A stretch of DNA of 64,000 nucleotides from Mimachlamys varia. Lineage: Eukaryota; Mollusca; Bivalvia; Pectinida; Pectinidae. Positions 1 through 12,900 of the stretch are shown in pieces; positions within the stretch are counted from its first letter, which is position 1; each line of letters opens with the position of its first letter. The notes under the pieces are model-generated. The model was not told the DNA's origin. It saw nothing but the letters and a program-made list of their open reading frames with translations, and did no database searches. The stretch is from assembly GCA_947623455.1 (NCBI GenBank), contig OX392534.1, positions 6,086,001 through 6,150,000 on the forward strand, read 5' to 3'. The position numbers and the translations under genes were made by a program.

Positions 1-850
1 TTTTCTAGTGTCATATTTTTTTGTTATATTTATTTTCTCAACAAAATATGGTTTGGAATCATATGGGCAAATGATGTGATTATTCCAATTTTACTGATAA
101 CTAAGACAATACATATAAAACCAATTAAACTTCTGTTTTTGTTTCTTAATTATTCATTAGGGGCCTAATTGTTTATATCCCCATGACTCTGTCAACAGAT
201 ATTGTGAAATAGAAAAACAGAAACTCATGAAATATAGTTTTTGTGCTTCTATCATTATTATATATCAATGATACAATTCATATTATTGTAATACAATGTA
301 TTATTATTTCAAATTTTCCATAGGTCAATATTAGTATATACAAATGAACGTACACTGTGTATAATGTACTTGAATAGAAACTGAATTTAACTATTTGAGT
401 TAAAATGAAAAATATATTTTCAGTTTTAATCATCACTACAATAAGAAGTGCCCAAATGTTTAATTTTAACTTGAGCCAAAAAGCCTTCAAATTGTATTGC
501 ATGGCTCCAAGAAGGCCTACTCAATCATCAACTTCCTGTTTAAATCTCATAATCATATACCTATGCTTTAAGTGGAAAGGATATCTCTTAATTTACTTGA
601 CATATCTTTAAAGGAATCAGAAGAAGAAACATGTATACTTTCAGATATTTATTATAAGGATATACAAATACCTTCAAATTTGGCTGAATCAGTTCTTAAA
701 TCTAATTGGTAGATGTTTCTCTTTTAGGTATTGAATGTTAAGTTGACTTATTTGCCAATAAAATTCTCATATGAGATTGTAGGGGTAGATATTCATCAAA
801 GTTTTCTAAGTCGTGATATACCTGTAACGTTTTGTTTTGTTTCCCTACAG

Positions 851-979
851 ACCACAGGTGAAGTGGTGGCCCTGAAGATGTTTGAGATCAAGTTTACATC
901 ACATATACAGAGGGAGGTCGAGGCCCTGGTAAAACTCCAGCACCCCAACATTGTCCGCTTCTTACACTGCGAAAAAGAT
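851..979 (+). CDS. TBK1: TBK1-like exon E1 (glycine-loop end, VALK lysine, helix C)
   Basis: First exon in the window, after a CCCTACAG acceptor; phase 0 at both ends. It encodes TTGEVVALKMFEIKF and QREVEAL..QHPNIVRFL, the VAIK and alpha-C region of the kinase N-lobe. The donor is GAT|GTAAGT. The last 39 bp plus 11 intron bases are tandemly repeated to position 1090. Confidence 0.88.
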
Positions 980-3900
980 GTAAGTAACCACACCCCAACA
1001 TTGTCCGCTTCTTACACTGCGAAAAAGATGTAAGTAACCGTACCCCAACATTGTCCACTTCTTACACTGTGAAAAAGATGTAAGCAACCCCATTTATTGT
1101 TATTTCATCCCATTTTTAGGGGCCATCTTGTCCAGAAGTTGACATCAGAGATGATCACATGATCAGATTATAGTATTGATTTTCCCATGATTTGTTTTGT
1201 TAATAATAATGTTTACGATCAAACATATATGTTATGTGCTTTCATGCTTGAACATGACAAAATAAAATGAATTGTTGTGAGATTGTGGTGAAACTGTTAT
1301 ATTCTGTGTTGTTGTCTCCCCTTGATAGATCCTAATTGTATTCTTATATTCAGTGTAGTTGTCTCCCCTTGATATATCCTAATTGTAGTGTTATATTCAG
1401 TGTAGTTGTCTCCCCTTGATAGATCCTAATTGTATTGTTATATTCTGTGTTGTTGTCTCCCCTTGATAGATCCTATTTGTATTGTTATATTCTGTGTTGT
1501 CGTCTCCCCTTGATAGATCCTAATTGTATTGTTATATTCTGTGTTGTTGTCTCCCCTTGATAGATCCTAATTGTATTGTTATATTCTGTGTTGTTGTCTC
1601 CCCTTGATAGATCCTAATTGTATTGTTATATTCTGTGTTGTTGTCTCCCCTTGATAGATCCTAATTGTAGTGTTAAATTTATTGATCATTTAATCTTGTA
1701 CATGCGAGTCCTGAGTCCTTTACTCATAAAACTATGAAGGAACTAGCCCATAGAAAATCTGGAAATACCTCAATTTAACATTGTAAGACCCATTGTTTTC
1801 AGCTATATGTACTAAAAGAACCAATGAAAATAACTTGTCAATTGATCTCTGTATATTCTGTGTGCTGCAGAGCCTGACCAAGAGGAATGTGCTGGTTATG
1901 GAACTGTGTGAGAAGGGTAGTTTACTGGATCTTCTCAAGGAACCAGAAAATGGCTTTGGTATGGAAGAGGAGGAATTTCTCAGGGTCTTCGAACATTTAG
2001 GTAAATATGTTACTGACCAAGTGTTTATTTTTAGGAGGACACTGGTGCATGAAGTTCTGCAATCTAAACTCTGTAGTTAGCTTGATACAGAAAAGTTCTC
2101 TATTTATTGTATCGTAGTTTTGAGATGAAAATCTTTTTGTGTTACAGTAAATGGGACCAAACATTTGAGGAGCCAAGGCTTTTCTCATCGTGACATCAAA
2201 CCTGGTAATGTCTTAATCTTCACTGATGAGGATGGCAGGTAAATAACTCTATGTCACTAGTTTCCATGATACGGCAGTCAGAGCTAGTGCTTGGTATAAC
2301 TGATGTTTCCTTTGGAGCTTTTTCTAACTTAATACATTTATAGCTTGATTTTTCAATGATTTGAAAAAATATTTTCACTGGCGTACATCACAGCCAATGA
2401 AAACCATTATTTCAATATACTTAACAGAAATTTTTAATTCGTCAATATGCAGGTTCTAAAAGCATGTAAGTTTGATATAAGGTGATGGAGGAAGATTCTG
2501 TTATGTCACTCCAGTCTTAATTGTGTTGGTAGAAGGTCCTATTCTACTTTAGCCATGCCTCTTGGTAATTTCCAACTCTAATTAGTGAAATGAATTCCCA
2601 ACTCTAATTGTTGAAATGACATTATTTATAATGAGTCTATAATTATTTTACAGACATCTTCCTATAAAGAAAGGGATTCATACCTTTACTAAAAGATACA
2701 TTTTTACGCTAAGGCGATATCTGCCGACACCGTAATAGCTACTAGTCTTTCCTCTTATGTAAGATCTTCCTTTATATCTACGATGACCTCTGGTGGATAT
2801 TATTGGCGTTAATTTGGTAATTTCTAATTGTTTCAGTACTTTGATTTACATTGTTTAAGTTTTTCCCCCAGATTGTACAGTGATTCGGATGTGACATAAA
2901 AGATCAAGTCTATCATATATAGACTTTAATGTCTGCACATTATTAACCTCAGTTTTCCAGCCCAGTCATTGTTTCTTCTGGCCCTGACACCAGCCTTTAG
3001 ACATATGTCTAGTATCAGACCCCGAGGAAATTTCGGCCACCTTCAGCTTCACTAAATATTTCTAATACCAGGTCAATTTATCATTGATGGATATCATTTG
3101 AAGATCTAGTTCGATATTGTTTATAGTGTCCCAGTGTAGTGGGACGTTATAGAAAACATTTCCACCAGATACCAATGCATTAACATTTACATGTACACAG
3201 TATGCGACAAAATGAGCTGGATTTTGAAGGTTTATAGGTTTTATTGTGTTTTTTTCATCCTGTTACACATATTTAATTCCTTTCTAATTGTCTGATATTT
3301 TCCAGCAATGTGTACAAGCTGTCGGACTTTGGAACAGCTAAACCTCTGGGAGACAAAGACTGCTTCATGTCCCTGGTCGGCACAGAGGAGTACTTGGTAG
3401 GTTTGTCGTCAGTCAACTGGCCCCGGTTTCATCAACGCTCCTTAACTTACGGAATTCCCATAGCTTAAAAATCTCCATAGGAAAGTATTACAGAATTTAA
3501 GGAAGGTTCCTTAACATAAGATCAACTGCTTAACTTCAGTAACGCTTTCCTATGGTGATATTTAAGTTAAGGATATGCCTTAAGGAACATTGATGAAACC
3601 GGGGCCGGTCTCACATTTATTATGGTGCATCTTCATTGTCTTCAATGATTTTGTTGATAAAGTATAAGATAGTGAAAATAAATGAAAATCAAAAACTCTA
3701 AGTGCTGTTGCTCTGGTCATAATAGATACAAGAGAAGTCAATAATAAACAGATATGGATGAGTTAACTCCCTTTAGCTAATTTATGACCGTATTTGATTG
3801 CCTTTACCTTACAAATAATTTTTTTCTTTAACCTTACTTGGTTTTGTCTGCAAAAAATATGGAATTTTCAATTGAGAACTATTTTACATTCATTTTTCCA

Positions 3901-6900
3901 ACAAGCTTTGTGAGTGAATTGAATGGCTGTAAAAATAATGTATGAAGAGTATCATCATTTTGCTGTATACTGCTGCATAGGAAATATACTGTACTCTGGA
4001 ACATGTTCGCCACAATACAGTATGGCAACATTCAATATACAATAGTTACATTTGATGGGCAGAATTTACGCTGGGTGAATGAGCATGGATTTTATCGGTA
4101 AATATATAGCGAGTATTTGACTTGGCCAAAGAACTAGTGAGCTTATGTGTAGAGGGGCCTCTGTCGTCGAGCACCAGGATTATTACACAACTTCTTCTTA
4201 TTTACCAAAATACCTAGAATTATGATATTTTTGGAATAAAGGGCTGCCAAGTTTGTTCAAATGAATGACCTTAAAGGATTTGTGCAACGAAAATTGAAAA
4301 TTTTATATTTGGTAAAAGTCATGTTTTAAAACCATATTCGAACACCCAATCTTGCAAGCGTGGTCTGGTTACTTTGTGGTGACACGATTAGTAGGTCATT
4401 TTCACTGACCTCTAAATTATGCATATTTTGTGACCCAGAACGAGGCCACTCCTCCTGTGACGTCATCTTAGTCCGGGAAAATCAAGTTATCGCCATAGTA
4501 CACTGTTTGCTTACATAAACCTTGTATATGTATAACGTGTATAACAGCAAATATTGTTGTGACAGTTACATACTGATACATACATTACGTACAATATACT
4601 TTTTAAAACGAAAGTCCATGCATACTTTTAACTTGTATTGGCCAAAATGGTGTTTTGTGGGACATTTGAATGCTAATTTCGTTCGTCATCCCGAAGAATA
4701 TAGTAGCACGGACTAAGTCCGTGATAGTAGTCAAGAGATCGACACCCTGTCGAAACATTACAAATCACGGGCGTGCCATTCACAGGGGATTAGTGATCTA
4801 ACACAAGCGTGACACTAATTAGTTGATTGGTCAGTCACTAAGATGGTAACATTTTACCTTTATACTGCTGCATACTGACATCAGTCAGGACGACGAAACC
4901 CGTACCAGAGTCATAAAAACGATACACACGCGTACGTACTGTACACCAGGCAACCAACTTTATATTTATACCAATTTGACGAAAATAACCAGAATAAATG
5001 TTTATCTCCAAATTATTTTCGCATTTTACAGTACGTGTAAAATGGTATGTAATCGGGGCCTAATTTGAACTTGTACTGTGTATTGAAAATTCCACGTAGA
5101 AGATTCCGAAAATAGGATGAAATGTAAATCCAACATTATTTAGTTTAGTGTTCAAATGTATCGCGGAATTGGATTAGATTTTGCTATCTAGGTCCGTGGT
5201 TGTATTTCTATATGTGGGTTTTAGCAAGCAAAATGACTGAATAATAACTTTTCAGGAAATTCTTTATTTATTTGTGTGTATGGGGGGGGGGTCGATCTGA
5301 ACGTCCAGGGTGGCTATATCCGAGTTACAATAATAAACCTTTTTTTAATATTATCATTATTGTGAGCTTTAGATTTTTCATAAATTTTTCAGCTTCATCT
5401 CTGCTAGTTACCTAATGCAAATAACCCCTGAGGTCATCACAGGTGTGAAATGACTTACCTGTGATATCAAAGGGATGCGGGGCGGCCGGTAGAAGGTATA
5501 CAGTAGCTTGACACCCTGTCAAATTCGTCAGATAATAATTAAATGCACATTGTGATGTACATTATTACGCCCACTATACATATATTTTGTATTCACTGGA
5601 AAAAATATGAATTAGAAAAAAAAAACGTTGGTAGTGCAATCATTGCGATGGATAAGTAAAAACTGTAACCGACATGGAGCTTATATTATGAATAAAGAAG
5701 CGATATTTCCTTCCTCAAATTCCCGAATTATCCCACGCAGAAATCGACAAGGGAATACTATCGCAAGTCCGGTTTTTCTGAAGCAAATCGATGATGGGAA
5801 TGTTCCGTACCACAACTAAAATGATCACATCTTAAAATTGTTTGCATTTCTGAGCTGACGTAAAAAAAATGAAAATAAGTACTTTCGTATTAATATTTAT
5901 CTACCGTGATCCCGACCTTGTAATTTAATTCCGTAAAAAGACATGATACATATCATTACACATGTTGTGAATTCCCTGTCATAATTGTACCGTGTTAATA
6001 TATACATGATGTAATATATAATGTATATTTATGGGGTCCTGATTTCGTTTGTTCGTATTTAAACCGAATACATATAGAATTTACAATAGCACTTTTAGAT
6101 AGTTAGATTGTATTTCACATTTTTTCGAGTCGAAGTAACATATGCGTGTTGACAATGTTTTCTATGCTGATGTCGCTTTCCCTGGTATGTTTACTTGTCC
6201 GTCTCTGAAAGCGACAAATAATTCTGTAGCTCTATAAACATGTTTTTTTTTATGTGGATAAAATATCAAGGTAAACTCTAATACCAACTACATCACTATA
6301 TGTATCTGGCATGCTGAATGTTGCCAAAATTTCAGTATTTTAGGCGGTAATGAGCGGACCTAATATAAGAATGTAGCCAGGTAAGGTTAGATTGAGGAGT
6401 CCTTGGACTAAGATGACGTCACGCGATCACGTGACCGATGAACTCATTATCTCTAGTTTCGCTTGAGAGGTCCAAGGCGTATGACCCGAATTTCGTGTCA
6501 ATGCAAGAAAACCAGACCCCGCGTGATCGTTAGGGCATGTTATTATGGTTTTACAATAATACTTTTATCAAATATAAAATTATCATTTTTCGTTGTACAA
6601 ATCCTTTAACCCACTTGCTTTCAAGGCTAAATGTGTCAAAAATATTTTTAATGTTTAAACCAATTCTCAGTAGCCAAAAGACCTATGATACTGATATTGG
6701 GCTTTTTCGCATGCTGGATTTAAGGATTACCAAGTTTGTTCAAATAAATAACCTTGACCCACGTTCAAGGTCACAGGGGTCAAATGTCTTGAAATATTCA
6801 AACACCTTCTTTTCAGTATCTAACAAGGCCCAGGGTACTGATATTGAGCCAGTAAAATGCTTGGATGAAGGACTGTAAATTTCAAATGAATGACCTTGGC

Positions 6901-9900
6901 CCACTTTCAAGGGACAGGGGTTAAATGTTTGAAGAAGTTTTAGCTTCTTTTAAATAACCAAAAGGTCCTGGCTACCGTATATGTTTGGCAGTGGCATGTG
7001 TTGAAAGTTGGCTTTTAAGTTTGTAGAACTTGACTAAATTAATGTATTAGTGACAAAATGATAAAGCTACAAGTACAGGTGTGCGATTGAAGGCCATTTA
7101 GCCTTTTGTATTTCTTTTGCCAGAGTAATATATGCAGTCATGTTTTCATCTGATTACAGTAGCTTTTGTTTTCAAATAGACAATTTCATATCAATTACAG
7201 CACCCCGACATCTACAAGGCAGCATTCATAGACAACCGAAACTGTCAAGGGTTTGATATCTCGGCAGACATGTGGAGCCTCGCTGTGACGTTATATCACG
7301 CTGCCACAGGACAAGTTCCCTTCCATGCATACGGTGGTCGGTTTGACAAGGCCAAAACGTGAGTGTGCACATTCCTCATACGGTGGTCGGTTTGACAAGG
7401 CCAAAACGTGAGTGTGCACATTCCTCATACGGTGGTCGGTTTGACAAGGCCAAAACGTGAGTGTGCACATTCCTCATACGGTGGTCGGTTTGACAAGGCC
7501 AAAACGTGAGTGTGCACATTCCTCATACGGTGGTCGGTTTGACAAGGCCAAAACGTGAGTGTGCACATTCCTCTGATTGGTGAATAAGCAAGTTAGCAAA
7601 GGAGATTGTTAATTAAAGAATTATTAAAACAGAATTATTAGAACAGAGAATACTTAAGTATAAGTATAGATCCCAGCCCTGTGTACAATTATCTACTTTT
7701 TGTAATGGTTTATTTTACTTGCCCCTCCACAAAATTCTATTACTATTTATACATTTTCTTAGGTTACCTGAGATAGATTTGCTCAAGGTTTGTTTGGGCA
7801 TCCCCTTGCTAAGTATACTCCCAATGCTTTATACAAGGGTTGCCAAGTTCACCCATTTTGTAACAGAAGAAAGGGAAAATGTAGCAGCCAAACTGGGGTT
7901 TAAACCCAGGACCTTATTAACTCAAGATGAACACTCTACCACTTAGCTACCTGGTCGCTGATGATCAATCCAATCCAGCTAAATATATATCAGAGTTCTT
8001 AAACTAATCAGTCACACTGTGATGGAGAACGCTTATATAATAAGTAATTTGAAATAATTTGTAAGTTAATTGATCAATCAACCCCAGTTCAGGAGTTTAT
8101 CAGTTCAAAGTTATGATAATGGCAGAGAGCACCAGAAAAGACATTACACTGCATTAAAGTGTTCCAGATAACAGTTCGTTTATATAACAACACTGGGGCC
8201 TCAGGTGAAAGTTTCACTTAAGACTTATTAAGGTAAGTGTAAGTGTGATATCTACCTGGGGCGATGTATAATGTTACAACAGCATAACCTGTACTACGTG
8301 TACATGAGCATGCAGCTCAACAACCTACACATGTTTCAAACATATTTTACTAAAAAACGTGGAAGTATAATATGCAGGTCACAGGTCACCCATCCAAATA
8401 CTAACCACGCTTGGCATTGCTTTTCTATCCTGTCTGGGTCCCTGTGTTAGACTGCATCACTGGAAAAGCCAGCTTGCCTGAAAAGCAGTATTTCCCTTCA
8501 TATTCCTTAGTTGTTACCCATATATTTAATGTATAAATATTTAAATGTATATACGTATACCACAACACTAGAAAAGTAAGCTTGCCATCAAGGCAGCATT
8601 AACCCCTTATATTCTTCAGCTTTTACAGAAGAACACCTTGATATAAGCACTGTTAGTGTTCTCCACCTCATAATGGATGTTTCTTATATAACAAATTAAT
8701 TCTGCTCTTGTTTAGGTATGAGATTCTCTCCAACAAAGCACAAGGTGTAATATCAGGCCAACAGCTGGTCAGTGGGGGCCCCATAGAGTGGAGTAAGGAG
8801 CTTCCAAACACCTGTAGACTTTCCAGGTATGTATCTGTAGCCATAGAGTGGAGCAAGGAGCTTTCCAACACCTGTAAACTCTCCAGGTATGTATCTGTAC
8901 CCATAGAGTGGAGCAATGAGCTTCTGAACACCTGTAAACTCTCCAGGTATGTATCTGTACCCATAGAGTGGTGTAACGAGCTTCTGAGCACCTGTAAACT
9001 TTCCAGGTATGTATCTGTACCCATAGAGTGGAGTAACAAGCTTCTGAGCACCTGTAAACTCTCCAGGTATGTATCTGTACCCGTAGAGTGGAGTAAGGAG
9101 CTTTCCAACACCTGTAAACTCTCCAGGTATGTATCTGTACCCATAGAGTGGAGTAAGGAGCTTCCAAGCACCTGTATACTCTCAAGGTATGTATCTGTAC
9201 CCATAGAGTGGAGCAAGGAGCTTCCGAACACCTGTAAACTCTCCAGGTATGTATCTGTACCCGTAGAGTGGAGTAAGGAGCTTCCAAGCACCTGTAGACT
9301 TTCAAGGTATGTATCTGTACCCATAGAGTGGAGCAAGGAGCTTCCGAACACCTGTAAACTCTCCAGGTATGCATCTGTAGCGATAGAGTGGAGCAAGGAG
9401 CTTTCCAACACCTGTAAACTCTCCAGGTATGTATCTGTACCCATAGAGTGGAGTAAGGAGCTTCCGAACACCTGTAGACTTTCCAGGTATGTATCTATAC
9501 CCATAGAGTGGAGTAAGGAGCTTCCAAGCACCTGTAGACTTTCAAGGTATGTATCTGTACCCATAGAGTGGAGCAAGGAGCTTCCGAACACCTGTAAACT
9601 CTCCAGGTATGTATCTGTACCCATAGAATGGTGTAAGGAGCTTCCGAACACCTGTAGACTTTCCAGGTATGTATCTGTACCCGTAGAGTGGAGTAAGGAG
9701 CTTCCAAGCACCTGTAGACTTTCAAGGTATGTATCTGTACCCATAGAGTGGAGCAAGGAGCTTCCGAACACCTGTAAACGTCACAACACTAATCTTCAGG
9801 TAGATATCTATGTTCATGAAATAGAGCAGACAGTTTCCAAACACCTGCAAGCTCTGTTTTCAACAATGGGATTAAGCTCTCCAGGCGTGTATCTGAGGAA

Positions 9901-12900
9901 CAAAACGTGTATGGTGCTTATAAACATGTGCAAGCTCTCAGGCATGTATCTAAAAATAGTGCATAGGGCTTACAAACATCTATAAGCTATCTGGGTATGT
10001 ATCTAAAAAGAAGAATGAATAGGACAGCGCTTGTATGTATAGGGACATTCTAATGTATCTGCCTATTCATGCATTAATACCGTCTTCTTACGAGACTGTC
10101 AGGTGCTTACTCCTGTGAAGAATACTATACAAGTAGTGTTGCCGAAGAAAATAACATTAATGTCTTCAGTAGATTTAATGAATTATATTATGAACATTGA
10201 ACTCAAAAAGATATTTTACTAACTGAAACATCTGCTTTCAACCTAGCATCAGGACAAAACTAGAATCCTACAAGAAGATAAGTGGTGTGTATAAAGGATG
10301 GCATTTAAAGTGTTGTCACTAAAGCACCATGACTATACTACCTGTATGTCATCATGTTCTGGATTTACTCATGTGATATCCTATTGAGTGATGTCCCCTT
10401 TTATATCTTTTCAGAAAAGAATCTAAACAGCAGGTTTAACAGACATCATATTATATTTTTGAAAAATGGTGGATGGTTTTACCAAATAATAAACTGGAAT
10501 ATAACTTAAATGGTTATCATAGTACTAATTCTGTTAGAAATAACACATTGGTATGGGAAGGAGGTAAATAAATACACGATATTAATATGTTTCACTGAAG
10601 AGACCTAGGACGATGAAACAGCTGTATGATGCAGTTTAATTCATTTTTTTCGGCATACTGTATCTATTACTAAATTTAAGAGGTGCACCATATGTGTGTG
10701 TTACGTCAGCTTTCATTAAATTGTCATGGTGCAGTCCTTATTCTTCATACCTGTTTGTTGTTGAAGGCCCCTGAGAGACTGTACCAGGGACATTCTGGTC
10801 CGCATGTTCGACAGTGCCAAAGATACGTCTTGGGGATTTGACCAATTCTTTGATGCTGCGGACACACTCATTGACCCAAGTGTCCACCAGCTCCATGTCT
10901 TCTCCTCCCTAAATGGTCAGCACTACCGACTGTTTCTTGACAGGGACTCTAGGTAATTATAAAACCAAACAGCAATATATTCACCCAATTAAGTTTTTAC
11001 TCAAAGGACAAAGTTTCACTCTGAAAATAATTTCCTAGCTTTCCAATGGTACATGAAGATATTTTCTGTAGGTAAACAATTAATAATTTAACCTTGGTTT
11101 ATCACTTGACTGTGTGATACTTCAGTTCATAGCTTAGCTATGTGATACTTCAGTTCATCGTTTAGCTGTGTGATACTTCAGTTCATAGCTGTGATGCTGC
11201 AGTTCATTGTTTAGTTGTGTGATGCTGCAGTTCATCCCTTAACAGTGTGATGTTGCATTTCATTGTTTGGCTGTGTGATGCTGCAGTTCATCGGTTGGCT
11301 GTGTGATGCTGCATTTCATGACTTGGCTGTGTGATGCTGCAGTTCATCGGTTGGCTGTGTGATGCTGCAGTTCATGACTTGGCTGTGTGATGTTGCAGTT
11401 CATTGATTGGCTGTGTGATGTTGTAGTTCATTGTTTGGCTGTGTGATGTTGCAGTTCATTGTTTGGCTTTGTGATGCTGCAGTTTATTTCTTAGCTTTGT
11501 GATGCCGCAGTCCATCGCTTGTCTGTGTGATGTTGCATTTCATTGTTTGGTTGTGTGATGTCGCAGTTCATTGTTTGGCTGTGTGATGCTGCAGTTCATT
11601 GTTTGGCTGTGTGATGCTGCAGTTCATTGTTTGGCTTTGTGATGCTGCAGTTCATTTCTTAGCTTTGTGATGGTGCCGTTTTCAAGTGGCTGTGTGATGC
11701 TGCAGTTGATCGCTTGGTAATCTGTTTCTATATAATGTAGGTACAGGACCCTGTCAGAGAATATAAAACGGATCACTGGCCTGGCTGAAGATGAGCAGGT
11801 GATGCTGTGTGAGAATGGAGATATTGTGGGGACACTTATGCAGGATACACCAATTTGCCGGTACCCACATACTTCCAGGGCCGATCCCCTGGTCCTAATG
11901 CCAACAAAGACAGGAGAAGATGGGCAACGTTTTAACCTCGAAGGCTTCGAACAAGTCATTGACAGTAAGTCTCCTTGTTTTCCTCATCACATACATGCTT
12001 AAGATGCTTAATCTCTGCTATTACATTTTATTTAGTCGGTGTTCATCATATGTCTAGGTCACAGAATATTTTATTAATATATCTTAAGATACCAACTGTT
12101 TCTCTCTTATATGTAGTAGTGAAAGGAATGCTATACTCAACAATCTTTATAAATGTGCTTCATTAAGAAGACACTAAATAAAAATGTATTGAATTTTCAC
12201 TTATTGAAGACCTTCCTTAGCTTGTCAATTTGTAAAGGATCATGATTAAGGTAAAAGGTGATAGTCCTCCGGTTACCATGTGGAGTAAAAAGTGAAGGTC
12301 CTCAGATTACCATGTGCAGTAAAAGTTGAAGGTCACGAGGTTACCATGTGGACTAAAAGGTGAAGGTCACCAGGTTACCATGTGGATTAAACGGTGAAGG
12401 TCACCAGGTTACCATGTGGAGTAAAAGGTGAAGAACCTCAATTTACCATGTGGAGTAAAAGGTGAAAGTCACGAGGTTACCATGTGGAGTAAAAGGTGAA
12501 GGTCCTCAATTTACCATGTGGAGTAAAAGGTGAAAGTCACCAGGTTACCATGTGGAGTAAACGGTGAAGGTCACAATGTTACCATGTGGAGTAAACGGTG
12601 ATGGTCACGAGGTTACCATGTGGAGTTTCTGTTTTGTTTCCAAATTGTTGGCCATGCTATAAACTAACCTAATTGGTGTAGTGGCTATTAATAGAATAAT
12701 TGATGCTAAGCTCTTCATGTGAAAGTATAGGTTGGTTGATTTACATCAACAACTAAATATCAACAAACATTTCACAATAGAAAGATTCATTATTGTGAAA
12801 CAAAAGTTCATGTTATATTCTAGAGCCATGTGCTGGGTTTCCCACCGTTGTTAATACTGACCATGACTACAGGATGGCAAAGAACATGTGTGAGGTCATT

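Noticed and set aside
1..850. First coding exon of the TBK1 gene
   Set aside because: I searched both frames for a glycine-loop sequence and found none. The frame before 851 is intron ending in a splice acceptor, so exon 1 must be upstream of the window.
7866..7966. Functional tRNA gene
   Set aside because: A and B boxes are present but the acceptor and anticodon stems do not pair and a SINE-like body follows.
8668..9771. 367-codon minus-strand frame (LLHSMGTDTYLESLQVFGSS repeats)
   Set aside because: Antisense shadow of the 60-bp donor array.
10594..10640. Active hammerhead ribozyme before TBK1 exon 10767
   Set aside because: Core motifs survive, but helix II is mispaired and the 5' strand of helix I is lost, so activity is unlikely.
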